Source: Novosphingobium sp. EMRT-2
Lineage (GTDB): Bacteria > Pseudomonadota > Alphaproteobacteria > Sphingomonadales > Sphingomonadaceae
DNA: 64,000 bases
Reading direction: 5' to 3'
Assembly: GCF_005145025.1 (NCBI RefSeq)
Contig: NZ_CP039695.1
Coordinates: 3,147,501-3,211,500, forward strand
Position 1 is the first letter of the stretch; each line of letters opens with the position of its first letter. The translations under genes were made by a program, and so were the position numbers. Shown here piece by piece: positions 48,878 to 58,800 of the stretch. The notes beneath the pieces are model-generated. The model was not told where the DNA came from. It did no database searches and saw only the letters and a program-made list of their open reading frames with translations.

Positions 48878-50035
48878 TCAGGCCTCGCGGCCAAGCCAGC
48901 GCCGCAGGACGTCGGCGGTATCCTGGCCGACGGTGAGCGGGGCGGGACGGCGAATGCTGCCGGGCGTGTCGGACAGCTTGGGGAATACGCCCTGCATGGT
49001 GACTTCGCCGAACTCGGCATCGTCCACTGTCACCAGCGCATCGCGCGCGGCGAAATGCGGGTCCGCCATCATGTCCTCGGCGTCGTAAACGCGACCGGCC
49101 GGGACGCCGGCCTCGATCATTCTGGTTTCCAGTTCGGCAATGGTCAGCGTTTTCGTCCATTCGCCGATCAGGGCATCGAGTTCTTCCTGCCGCGCGCCGC
49201 GCGCCCGGTGCGTGGCATAGCGCTCGTCGCTGGCCAGTTCCGGGCGACCCATGGCGTCGGCCAGCCGGGCGAACACACCATCCTGATTGGCGCCGATCAG
49301 ATATTCCCCGTCGCTGCAGGAATAGACATTAGAAGGTGCGATCCCAGGCAGCGCCGATCCGGTGCGCTGCCGTTTGGTGCCGCTGACCGAGTAGTCGGAC
49401 ACCGTCGATTCCATCACTTGCAGCACGGCCTCGTACAGCGCGGAATCGACGATTTGCCCCTGGCCGGTCTTGTTGCGGTGGTGCAGCGCGGCCAGCGCGC
49501 CCAGGCAGCCATAGGTGGCGGCCAGCGTATCGCCGATCGACACGCCCATGCGCGCGGGTGCGCGATCCGGATAGCCGACGATCCCGCGCCAGCCGCCCAT
49601 CGCCTCACCGATCCCGCCGAAGCCGGCGCGCGTCGAATAGGGGCCGGTCTGACCATAGCCCGAGACACGCACGACGATCAGGCCCGGATTCGCCGCGCGC
49701 AGATCCGCAGGGGCGAGGTTCCATTTTTCAAGCGTTCCCGGCCGGAAGTTCTCGATCAGGATGTCGGCGCGCGCAATCAGGTCGCGGGCCAGAGCCTGTC
49801 CCTCAGCCGATCGCAGGTCGACGCCCACGGAATACTTGTTGCGGGCGATCACGCGCCACCAGCTCGGCTTGTCCCCCTGGCCCCAATGGCGCATCTGGTC
49901 ACCGGTTTCGGGCGGTTCCAGCTTGACGATTTCTGCGCCCATATCGCCCAGCAACTGCCCGCAGAACGGCCCGGCGATGAGCTGGCCCATTTCGACCACC
50001 CGGATTCCCTCCAATGCGCCACCGCCGATCACCAT
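48878..50035 (-). CDS. CaiB/BaiF class III CoA transferase (second)
   Basis: A 385-residue protein: 'LEGIRVVEMGQLIAGPFCGQ' with 'LLGDMGAEIVKLEPPETGDQ', 'RNKYSVGVDLRSAEG', 'ENFRPGTLEKW' and 'MGVSIGDTLAATYGCLGALA', where the Asp of IGD is the acyl-accepting catalytic residue of formyl-/succinyl-CoA transferases. It would move CoA between organic acids. The only CoA-cleaving gene nearby is HMG-CoA lyase on the same strand upstream. Confidence 0.9.
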   Translation of the reverse strand: MVIGGGALEGIRVVEMGQLIAGPFCGQLLGDMGAEIVKLEPPETGDQMRHWGQGDKPSWWRVIARNKYSVGVDLRSAEGQALARDLIARADILIENFRPGTLEKWNLAPADLRAANPGLIVVRVSGYGQTGPYSTRAGFGGIGEAMGGWRGIVGYPDRAPARMGVSIGDTLAATYGCLGALAALHHRNKTGQGQIVDSALYEAVLQVMESTVSDYSVSGTKRQRTGSALPGIAPSNVYSCSDGEYLIGANQDGVFARLADAMGRPELASDERYATHRARGARQEELDALIGEWTKTLTIAELETRMIEAGVPAGRVYDAEDMMADPHFAARDALVTVDDAEFGEVTMQGVFPKLSDTPGSIRRPAPLTVGQDTADVLRRWLGREA

Positions 50036-50089
50036 GCTTACTCAACCCTTCCGTCCGATCCGACTGGTACTGCAACCCGACCTGCGCCC

Positions 50090-50119
50090 GATATACTTAG
50101 AATACTATGTATATATCAA
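50090..50119 (-). promoter_or_regulatory. Promoter of the CoA transferase with embedded TTAG-type operator
   Basis: Minus strand TTGATA (50114-50119) and TATATC (50090-50095) with an 18-base spacer; the operator reads TTAGAATACTAT on the plus strand (50097-50108). The layout (TTGxxA, 18 bases, TATATC, operator next to the -10) is the same as at the Rieske promoter 25 kb away. Confidence 0.7.
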
Positions 50120-50323
50120 CCTCCTTTTTGAAGGCGGTCCCGTCCGTCCCGTTCGGACAGGTGAAAGCGATTCCCCGCCATGATTGTTGCGGGGATGCGC
50201 TGTTCCTGGTGCAGGATGCATTGCTGGCGCGGTCGGGCGTCCAAATGGCGAACATATCGGGCCGAACAGCTGCTCGCGCAACGCGCCGCGACCACTGAAG
50301 GGCGGGGAAGCACGCTGGCTCCT

Positions 50324-51241
50324 TCAGCCTTCGGCACATATCCCGGGAAAGGCCGGCGCCTGCGCGACCATGCCAGGCAGCTTGCGCCCCATCACCGTGG
50401 TAAGCCACGCGTTGGCCTCGACCATCTTCGCCAAATCCATCCCGGTGCGGATGCCGGCGCGCTCGAGCATGTAAATGACATCCTCGCTGGCCACGTTGCC
50501 CGCCGCGCCCGGCGCGAATGGGCAGCCACCCAGGCCGCCCAGCGCGGCATCGACCACGCTGGCGCCTGCCTCGATCGCCGCCCATACGTTGGCAAGCCCG
50601 GTCCCGCGCGTGTTGTGAAAATGCACGCGGACCGGCAAGGGCGCGATCGCCGCCGCGACCCGGCGGACGAGCCGGGCGACATGGGCCGGATCCGCCACGC
50701 CAATCGTATCGGCCAGTGCCACCTCTGCGGGGAGGGCTTCGGCCAGTGTGGCGGCCATGGCGACAACGTGGTCCTCGGCGACCTCGCCTTCGAACGGACA
50801 ACCGAAGGAGGCGGCGATCGTAACCTGCCCCTTAAGACCCGCCGCCTGCGCCATGGCGACGATCGCGCGGGCAGAGTCCAGCGTTTCCGCGCTGGTCTGC
50901 CCCTGGTTGGCGACGGCGAAACGATCCGACGCGACGCAAACCGCGCCGAGTTCGTGCAGCCGTCCGGTTGCGATCGCGCGCTCTGCCCCGCGCGCGTTGA
51001 GGACAAGGCCGATGTAGCTGGCGCCATCCACCTGGGGCAGACCGGCGCAGACCTCTTCGGCGTCGGCCATCTGTGGTACCCGCTTGGGATTGACGAAACT
51101 GGTCACTTCTATCCGGCGCGCTCCGGCATGCAGGCTGCGGCGGATCAGTTCGAGCTTGTTCGCCGTGGTGACGAGCGTCTTTTCGTTCTGCAGGCCGTCG
51201 CGCGGACCGACTTCGACAAAATCAATCGCTGCGGTTGTCAC
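50324..51241 (-). CDS. Hydroxymethylglutaryl-CoA lyase-like protein
   Basis: A 305-residue TIM-barrel lyase: 'DFVEVGPRDGLQNEKTLVTT' (catalytic Arg/Asp), 'VHFHNTRGTGLANVWAAIEA' (metal-binding HxH) and the signature 'GGLGGCPFAPGAAGNVASED' with its Cys. It cleaves 3-hydroxy-3-methylglutaryl-CoA or analogous tertiary 3-hydroxyacyl-CoAs to acetyl-CoA and a ketoacid. The start is GTG 51241 with GGGAGAAAG upstream. It is separated by 288 bases from the CoA transferase but points the same way, so the two may act in sequence. Confidence 0.9.
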   Translation of the reverse strand: MTTAAIDFVEVGPRDGLQNEKTLVTTANKLELIRRSLHAGARRIEVTSFVNPKRVPQMADAEEVCAGLPQVDGASYIGLVLNARGAERAIATGRLHELGAVCVASDRFAVANQGQTSAETLDSARAIVAMAQAAGLKGQVTIAASFGCPFEGEVAEDHVVAMAATLAEALPAEVALADTIGVADPAHVARLVRRVAAAIAPLPVRVHFHNTRGTGLANVWAAIEAGASVVDAALGGLGGCPFAPGAAGNVASEDVIYMLERAGIRTGMDLAKMVEANAWLTTVMGRKLPGMVAQAPAFPGICAEG

Positions 51242-51423
51242 GCCTTTCTCCCAACTTGCCTCGGCAAGCCCGTCTTCCTGGCCTGCGCAATTGTCAAGGC
51301 GTCGGACTCCTCGTTGTCAAGCGCGCGGCGGCGAGGCCGCTTTCCGGCCCCCGCCGCGTTCGTTCAGCGGGGCGATGGGTGTTCCTCGCGCCGAATTCAT
51401 CAGGAATTAGAGCGCATCCGGAG

Positions 51424-53253
51424 CTATCCGTCTTCGGCTGCCGCATGCTCTGCAAGAGGAACCGTCATTGAATTGCCGATCGCTTTGAGCAGCAAATCGG
51501 CGGGCACCGGCTTGTGCAGCACGGTCAAATCAGCGCGTGCCGCCTCGGCGAGACGCGTGGGGTGGGTGTCGCCGGTAATCAATAGAACCGGGAGTTCCTG
51601 GCCCGCTAGAGCGCGGAGCCGGCGCGCGGCCTCTATCCCGTTTTCGCCATTACGCAGCCGGAAATCGCAGATAGCAAGATCGGGCGCTTCTCGCCGCGCT
51701 GCCGCACAGGCTTCCGCAATGGTTTCACAGCCCACCGCATCGAAGCCGGCATCGGCAAGCAGGGCGCACAAGCCTTGGCGCACTGCCTCGTCATCCTCCA
51801 GAATCAACACGCGGTCACCCGAGCGCTTGAACGCAGGCACTACTGCCGGCTGGGGCTGCGTTTCGAGAGGGGGCGTCGCCACACTCGCCGGAAGCTCGAG
51901 TCCGAACACGCTTCCCTGACCAGGCTTCGAGCTGAGCGTAATCCGTGCACCGATCAGGTCTGCGAGCCGGCGCGCGATGGCAAGGCCCAATCCGAGACCT
52001 TTGCGACGATCACGCTCCGGGTTCGACAATTGCAGAAAGTCAGCAAAAATGGCCTCGTGGTGATCCTTGGGAATGCCGATGCCGGTGTCCCACACCTCAA
52101 CGCGCACCACCGTGCCGCGCCGGCGGCAACCGACGAGCAGGCCTCCGGTGACCGTGTAGCGGATCGCGTTGGTCACGAAATTTTGCAGGATCAGTTTGAC
52201 CAGGGTCGGGTCGGACCGGACCCACAGATCGCTGTCGCGCGTCCGGTAAAACAACTGCCGATCGTCCGCCGTGCTGCCCGTCTCCTCCTCGATTTGGCGC
52301 AGGATCGGGCCGATGGCAAAGGACTGCCATTGCGGGACAATCACGCCCGCTTCGGCGCGCGAGAAATCGAGCAAGGCGTCGAGCATCTCGGATGACGCGC
52401 GCAGGGCGGCAAGAGCCTGATTCATCGTGTCGCGTTGCACGTCGTCAAGCCTGCTGCGATCGAGCAAGGCGAGGAACAGGCCGAGCGCGTGAATCGGCTG
52501 GCGCAGGTCATGGCTGGCGGAAGCCAGGAAGGTCGATTTGGCCGCATTGGCTTCGTCCGCCTCGGCCTGCGCACGCCGGGCACGCTCCACCTCGCGCTCG
52601 AGGCTGCGGGCAAGTTCCGCGTTGCGGAAACTCAGTTCGATGGTGCGCTGGTAGGTTTGCCCCGCCACCGTGGTATTGGAATAAGTGCCAAGGCAATAGA
52701 TGATCATCAGCAGCGGCATGTAGGTAAAGTAAGGATTGCTGCCCGCCGTCAGCCACAGAGCCACGAACGACACCAGTTCGACCACGATGAACGTGCAGAT
52801 GTAGGCCAGGTGCACGCGCGGCAGCGGGCTGTACGAGGTGATGCCGCCGCTCAGCACTCCACCGATCGCCATGACCACGAATATGAACTGGTCGGGCTGC
52901 GCCTCGGCCGCGGCAATCCACAGCAGCGCACCCCATCCCGCGGCGTGGAGAGACTGGGTCACCATCAGCCGCCGCACCATTCGCTCGGGATGCGCGGTGA
53001 TCGCCTCGTCACGAATGAACCAGCGAATCTCGATCTGCTCGCTTAGCTTGAGCAGCGTCTGCGCGACCAGCCAGATCGCGATCGGCGTTCCCAGCTGGCG
53101 CAGCACCCAGGCGACGAACAGCGATAGCGCCAAGGTGGACCATGACGAGCGGCCGAGCACGCCGTAGATCAGGCGCACCTGTTCGACGAGCACCGCACGT
53201 TGCGGGGAAGCCGTCAGGTCCCGGTCCGAAGCTGCAGCGGTGCCTGGCGTCAC
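51424..53253 (-). CDS. Hybrid sensor histidine kinase with C-terminal receiver domain
   Basis: A 609-residue protein. The N-terminus has about six membrane segments in a MASE-like sensor (about 30-205), then a coiled linker, HisKA with His248 in 'ASHDLRQPIHALGLF', HATPase with 'NFVTNAIRYT' (N box), 'WDTGIGIPKDHHEAIF' (G1) and 'GLGLGLAIARRLADLIG' (G2), and a receiver with Asp530 in 'LAICDFRLRNG' and Lys in 'VLHKPVP'. The start is GTG 53253 overlapping the response-regulator stop. No signal is evident from sequence. Confidence 0.9.
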   Translation of the reverse strand: MTPGTAAASDRDLTASPQRAVLVEQVRLIYGVLGRSSWSTLALSLFVAWVLRQLGTPIAIWLVAQTLLKLSEQIEIRWFIRDEAITAHPERMVRRLMVTQSLHAAGWGALLWIAAAEAQPDQFIFVVMAIGGVLSGGITSYSPLPRVHLAYICTFIVVELVSFVALWLTAGSNPYFTYMPLLMIIYCLGTYSNTTVAGQTYQRTIELSFRNAELARSLEREVERARRAQAEADEANAAKSTFLASASHDLRQPIHALGLFLALLDRSRLDDVQRDTMNQALAALRASSEMLDALLDFSRAEAGVIVPQWQSFAIGPILRQIEEETGSTADDRQLFYRTRDSDLWVRSDPTLVKLILQNFVTNAIRYTVTGGLLVGCRRRGTVVRVEVWDTGIGIPKDHHEAIFADFLQLSNPERDRRKGLGLGLAIARRLADLIGARITLSSKPGQGSVFGLELPASVATPPLETQPQPAVVPAFKRSGDRVLILEDDEAVRQGLCALLADAGFDAVGCETIAEACAAARREAPDLAICDFRLRNGENGIEAARRLRALAGQELPVLLITGDTHPTRLAEAARADLTVLHKPVPADLLLKAIGNSMTVPLAEHAAAEDG

Positions 53254-53876
53254 AACAAGCCCACCTCACGCGCGCGGAACACCGCGGCAGTGCGGTTGGT
53301 TACGCCAAGCGATTTCAGGATCAGTTGGACATGCCCGCGCACGGTGAATTCGGAAAGGCCCAGGGTCCGGCCGATCGCCTTGTTCGACTGGCCTTCGCTC
53401 AGCAGTTTCAGCACTTCGACCTGGCGCGGGCTGAAGTCCGGCGAGCCGGTGGGCTCGTGCTGGATCCCAGGCAGCTGCCGCCGCAGGACCGAGACAAGGC
53501 GTTCGGGCGATTCGGATTTGGCGACCAGTGCCTCGACGCCGCTGGCCATGGCGCGCGCCAGCACCGTCTGGTCCTGCTCAGAGGTGACGAACACGATGCG
53601 GCAGCCGGGCCACCGCAGTCGCAGCATAGGGACGGCTTCGATGCCGCTTATGCCTTGCAGATTGATATCAAGCAGTACGACGTCGGGAATCGCCCCATTC
53701 CATTCCAGCGCCGTCCCGAGAGCCGCGAACGAAGCGAACCGCGCGCCGGGAAAGCTTTGCCGGATGATCAGTTCCACGCCCGAACTGAACAAGCCGTGGT
53801 CATCAATCAACAGGAAGTTGGGACTGGACAACACTCGCCCCCGCTTGAACGGTAACCCCGATAGCCCCCTCGCCAT
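53250..53876 (-). CDS. NarL/LuxR-type response regulator
   Basis: A 208-residue protein with receiver 'NFLLIDDHGLFSSGVELIIR' and phospho-acceptor Asp70 in 'VVLLDINLQGISGIEA', then the GerE HTH 'FSPRQVEVLKLLSEGQSNKA' and 'IGRTLGLSEFTVRGHVQLIL'. ATG 53876 is chosen since the upstream open frame is not family-like. It is the partner of the hybrid kinase (GTGA overlap). It is divergent from the two-partner secretion genes, about 250 bases away, making them plausible targets. Confidence 0.9.
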   Translation of the reverse strand: MARGLSGLPFKRGRVLSSPNFLLIDDHGLFSSGVELIIRQSFPGARFASFAALGTALEWNGAIPDVVLLDINLQGISGIEAVPMLRLRWPGCRIVFVTSEQDQTVLARAMASGVEALVAKSESPERLVSVLRRQLPGIQHEPTGSPDFSPRQVEVLKLLSEGQSNKAIGRTLGLSEFTVRGHVQLILKSLGVTNRTAAVFRAREVGLL

Positions 53877-54126
53877 CGATGCGACCTCATCATCGAAAAT
53901 CCGTTTCGCGACAAGCCTTCGAATTTGGCTGCCGCGAGGCCGGACAATCAAAACGCATTGACCGGTTCTCCGCGTGGTCTGCGGTGAGTGTCGATGGCCC
54001 TGAGCGCTTCCCCTGCGAGCACTGTCCCGCGCCGGGAATCGCACCATACATTTTGACTAGTCTCCGCGCCCAGGCAGTCAAAATGTCGTGATTTCCTGCA
54101 CTTCCCAAGGTGTGTATCCGAAACGG

Positions 54127-55875
54127 ATGCGGGGGATGAAGATCGGGAATTGCGGGCCGTTGGGTTCGCTCGGGCTGGCTCTGGCGTTGCACGCGGGCCT
54201 TGGTGCGGAACCAGCGGCGGCCCAAGCGGCGCCGCCGTCGCCGCCTGTGGATGCGACAAGGCAGGGCGAGGTCCTTCAGCGCCAGCAGCAGGAACAGATC
54301 CAGCAGGATGTTACCCGCATCCTGACCAGCCCGCAGCCGCAGACCGTGATCGAGGTGCCGACCCACGAAAAGGCGGTCGCCAGCCAAGGCTCCTGCCGCG
54401 AGATCACGGCGATCGAATTCGAACATAGTCCGCTGCTGGACGAAGGCCGCCGCCGCGAACTCACCGCGCCCTATATCGGCCGCTGTCTCGGGCTTGGCGA
54501 CGTCGAGAACCTGCTGTCCGACATCACCCGCTTCTACATCGAGAAGAGCCGGCCGACGACGCGGGTCTACATCAAGCCGCAAAGCCTGCAGCAGGGCGTG
54601 CTTGTGCTCGACGTGGTGGAGGGCAAGGTCGAGAAGGTCGTGCTGGACGACAAGGCCAAGGGCACGATCAATATGTCCGGCGCCTTCGGAAACGTGGCCA
54701 ACAAGGCCTTCAACCTGCGCGTGTTCGAACAGGGGCTCGACCAGATCAACCGCCTCGCCTCGAACCATGCGACGCTCGACATCCTGCCGGGATCCCAGCC
54801 CGGCTACAGCGTGGTGCGCATATCCAACCGCGTGGGATCGCGACTCCACGTCAGCGGATCCTACGACAACACCGGACAGCCTTCCACCGGCCGCAACCAG
54901 GCTACCGGGACGGTCATCCTGGACAATGTGCTCGGGATCAACGACCTGATCAGCTATTCACGCCGGCAGACCGTGTTCCCGGGTGGACCGAACCGCGATT
55001 CCCGCTCGAACAGCGTGCTGTTCTCGGTGCCGCGCAACGCCCTGACGCTGAGCGGGGGCTACAACGATTCGGACTATACCTCGCAGACGGTGACCGGCGG
55101 GGGCACGGTGTTCGTGCTGACCGGGCACAACGCCACCGCCTTCGGCCGCGCCGACCTCCAGATATACCGTGACAGCCACAACAAGGTGGAACTGTCCGCG
55201 CAAATCACCAACAAGCGCAACCGCAACTACATAAACGGCATCTATCTGCCGGTCAGCTCGCGCGTGCTCACCGTGCTCGAATTCGATGCCAACTGGTCTA
55301 TCCTGATGGGACGCGGCTCGCTGAAGCTCGGCCTGGGCGCGGTCAAAGGGCTGAAGGCGCTTGGCGCGCTGGATGACGCCGTTGCGCAGACCGGGCCGGG
55401 AGGCCCGCGTGCGCAGTTCACCAAGCTGACCGCGCATGCCTACTACTCGTCCGCGCTTTCCGCGGGCCGCACCACCCTGATCTTCTCGAGCGAGGTGGAA
55501 GCGCAATACGCGTTCGATCCGCTCTACAGCAGCGAGCAGATGGTGATCGGATCACCGTTCACGGTCCGCGGCTTTCTCGTCGGCAGTCTCGTGGCCGATC
55601 GCGGCGCCTTCCTGCAAAATGACCTGACGGCGCTGCTGCCCGTGCAGATCGGCCCGCTGCATGGGCAGATCCGTCCGCACCTGGGGCTCGATGGTGGCTT
55701 TGTTGGCTCGGCGTCGCCGGGCGGACCGAGTGGCACCATCGCCGGCGTCTCCGGCGGGGTCGGCGTCAGCGCCGGGCCGGTCAATCTCGATTTCACCGCG
55801 TCGCGCGCGATCGCTCGCGGCCCGCTTCCCGACGAAGGCACGCTGGCTTTCGTCAGGGCCTCACTCTCGTTCTAG
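54127..55875 (+). CDS. Two-partner secretion outer membrane transporter TpsB (ShlB/FhaC/HecB family)
   Basis: About 582 residues: signal peptide (GSLGLALALHAGLGAEPAAA), N-terminal helix rich in Gln ('VLQRQQQEQIQQDVTRIL'), two POTRA domains ('GSCREITAIEFEHSPLLDEG', 'KPQSLQQGVLVLDVVEGKVE') and a 16-stranded barrel with the FhaC-type 'VRGFLVGSLVADRGAF' motif, ending in Phe. It exports the adjacent TpsA protein. The start is uncertain (ATG 54127 or 54136; GTG 54088 also in frame) because no clear Shine-Dalgarno is visible. Confidence 0.9.
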   Translation: MRGMKIGNCGPLGSLGLALALHAGLGAEPAAAQAAPPSPPVDATRQGEVLQRQQQEQIQQDVTRILTSPQPQTVIEVPTHEKAVASQGSCREITAIEFEHSPLLDEGRRRELTAPYIGRCLGLGDVENLLSDITRFYIEKSRPTTRVYIKPQSLQQGVLVLDVVEGKVEKVVLDDKAKGTINMSGAFGNVANKAFNLRVFEQGLDQINRLASNHATLDILPGSQPGYSVVRISNRVGSRLHVSGSYDNTGQPSTGRNQATGTVILDNVLGINDLISYSRRQTVFPGGPNRDSRSNSVLFSVPRNALTLSGGYNDSDYTSQTVTGGGTVFVLTGHNATAFGRADLQIYRDSHNKVELSAQITNKRNRNYINGIYLPVSSRVLTVLEFDANWSILMGRGSLKLGLGAVKGLKALGALDDAVAQTGPGGPRAQFTKLTAHAYYSSALSAGRTTLIFSSEVEAQYAFDPLYSSEQMVIGSPFTVRGFLVGSLVADRGAFLQNDLTALLPVQIGPLHGQIRPHLGLDGGFVGSASPGGPSGTIAGVSGGVGVSAGPVNLDFTASRAIARGPLPDEGTLAFVRASLSF

Positions 55876-55876
55876 G

Positions 55877-58800
55877 ATGCGAACCATGCGCGCGTCGACG
55901 GCAACCCGCAGTCCCTCCCGCCGCCTGCTTTCGGCAAGCTCGGTCTCCACGCTGGCGCTGGCAGCCATGCTGGTCTCGGCCCCCGGCGGCCAGCTGCTGG
56001 CGCAAGTGGCGCCCAACAGCGCCGCCACCCAGGTCCGCAATGCCGATAACGGCGTGCCGGTGGTGCAGATCGCCAATCCCAATGCGGCGGGGATCTCGGT
56101 CAACACCTACGACGCGTTCAACGTTTCCACCCGGGGCGTCGTCCTCAACAACGCCACCGCCGCCGACGCCAATGCCGAAGGCCGGGTGACAACCCAGCTG
56201 GCCGGGCTGGTCGACATCAACCGCAACCTCACCGCGCCGGCCCGGGCGATCCTCAACGAGGTGACCTCGACCAACCCCACCGTGCTCGCCGGCTACCTGG
56301 AGGTGGCTGGGCAGAAGGCGGACGTGATCGTTGCCAATCCCAACGGGATTTCCTGTGGCGGGTGCGGCGTTATCAACACGGCCGCGTTCACGCTCACTAC
56401 CGGACGTTCGCGGATCGACGGCACAGGACAATTGCTCGGCTTCGACGTGACCGGGGGGACGATTGCGTTAACCGGAGCAGGGCTCGATGCCCAGACCACA
56501 GATTATGCCGCGCTGCTGGGCCGCAAGATCGCGCTGGGCGGGCCGGCTTACGGGAAGGTGCTCGATGTCGTCGGCGGTGCCCACCGCTGGGACTACCAGG
56601 CACGAACCGCCTACGCGCTGGCCGGTGTTGGCGCGGCGCCCGACTACGCCATCGATTCGACCGCGGTCGGCGGAATCTACGCCAACCGAATCCGCCTGAT
56701 CGCGACCGAGGCCGGGGTCGGCGTGCGGCTGCTGGGCGATGCGGCCGCAGTGGCAGACGATTTAACGATCACTGCCGCGGGCGATCTCGAATTGCGTGCC
56801 AGTATCTCCGCCGCGCGCGACCTTGCCATCGCTGCCGGTTCTGCTGGCGCCGGTGACCTGACGGCGAGCGATGCCAGCCTCACGTCAGGGCGCGACCTGG
56901 CGCTGGCCGCTGCGGGCAAGACAACCCTGACCGGTGGCGCGATCGTTGCGTCTGGCAACCTGTCGCTGACGTCTGCGGCGTTGGCCGATACGACGTCTGC
57001 CACCGCGCTGGCCAACGCCAACCAGCGCTATGCCGGCGGCGCAATGTCCTTCGACATCGCCGGTGCCGCGACGCTGGGCGGTACCAGCTTTGGTGCGGCC
57101 GGTTCGCTGACCGGACTCGTCGGCAGCCTGGCTACCACCGGCAGCGGGTTCGTCTATAGCAACGGCGGCGCCCTTGCGCTGACTGCGCGCTCGAGCAATC
57201 TCGATCTTGGCAGCTACGCGGTAACCAGCCCGGGTGCGCTGACGCTCGATGCCGCCGGTTTGGTCAGCAGCGCGGGCAATGGCACGGTGGTCAGCGACAA
57301 CGGCGCGGTGACGGTTCGCGCCGGGGCTGGCCTCAACAATGCGGGCACGATTGCTGCCAATGCCGGAGGAATCGCGCTCCAGCTCGGCGGCACATCCGCC
57401 AACAGCGGCACAATCGTTGCGCAAGGCGATCTGACGTTGGCCGATCGCAGCGGCGGCGGCGGTGAGGCGTTCGCCAACGCTGCTGGCGGGCGCTTGCTCA
57501 CCGCCGGTACGCTTTCGATGAAGGCGGCGGGACTGCGCAATGACGGGACCGTCCAGGCGGCCCGAACCATCGTGACCGCCGACACTCTGGCCAACACCGG
57601 ACTGTTCATAGCCGCGACCGATCCCGCCGCTGATGCTGCGATCACCGTGGGTAGTCTGACCAACGCCGGCACGCTCCAGGCCTCTCGCGATCTGGCGCTG
57701 CACCTGGCGACCAGCTTCGCCAACAGCGGCACGGCCAGCGCCGTGCGCGGACTGACGATCGACGGTGGCGCCGTGGCAACCAATGCCGCGGGCGCGGCCA
57801 TCTCGGGCGCAACGGTCAACGCGGTGCTGGCTAGCCTCGACAACGCGGGCACGGTCGTTGGCGGCAGTGCGTTGACGCTGGCGGCCACGGGTACGCTCAC
57901 CAACCGCGCCACCATCGGCACCAACGGCGCGCTGCTTGTGACCGCGGGTTCGCTGAGCAACACTGCCACGGGTACGCTGCAATCGGGCATGGGCGGCAGC
58001 GTGTCCGCCACCGGCGCGCTGGTCAACGCAGGCGCGATCTATCTCGCCAACGCCAGCGGCAGCGGCACGGTCAGCGCAGGCACGCTCGACAACCAGGCCG
58101 GCGGGCAGATCGTCTCGCAGGCCGATCTCGCGCTGCGGATCGGCGGCGCCACGCTGATGAACGAGGGCAACCTGCTCGCGCAGGGCAGCCTGGCGATCAC
58201 TGGGACCGGCTCCGCGCTGGCGGTGACCAATGCCGGAGGAGCGTTCATCCAGGCGGGGTCCGCTGCAGGCAAGTCCGTGACCATCGGCGGCAATGCGGTC
58301 AGCTTGACCACCGCGGCCAATTCGGTGCTGACCGGCAACGGCATCGCGCTCACCCTTGCGTCGCTCGACAATGCCGGCGCGCTCAACGCCAATGGCGCGC
58401 TGGCGTTCACCGCCACCGGCGCGGCCAGCAATTCGGGTGTGCTGATCGCGGGAACCACGCTGACCGGCACGGCGGCGAGCGTTGCGAACAGCGCCTCGGG
58501 CGGCATCCAGGGTGGCACCGGCGTGACTCTTTCGGCGAGCGGCACGCTGGCGAACGCGGGCACGATCCTGACCACGAGGGGCAACGGCGGCGCCATCACG
58601 CTCGGCGGCGCGCTCGACAATGCCGCCGGCGCGATTGTGCAGGCCGATGGCCTGCTTTCGCTCACCCCTGCAGGGGCTGGTTCTCGCAACGCTGGCACGC
58701 TGCTCGGCGTCGGGGGCGTGGCGCTTCACGGTGGCGCCAACGCGGTGACTTTCACCAACGCGGCAACAGGCGTGATCGCGGCACAGGCGGCCACGGGCGC

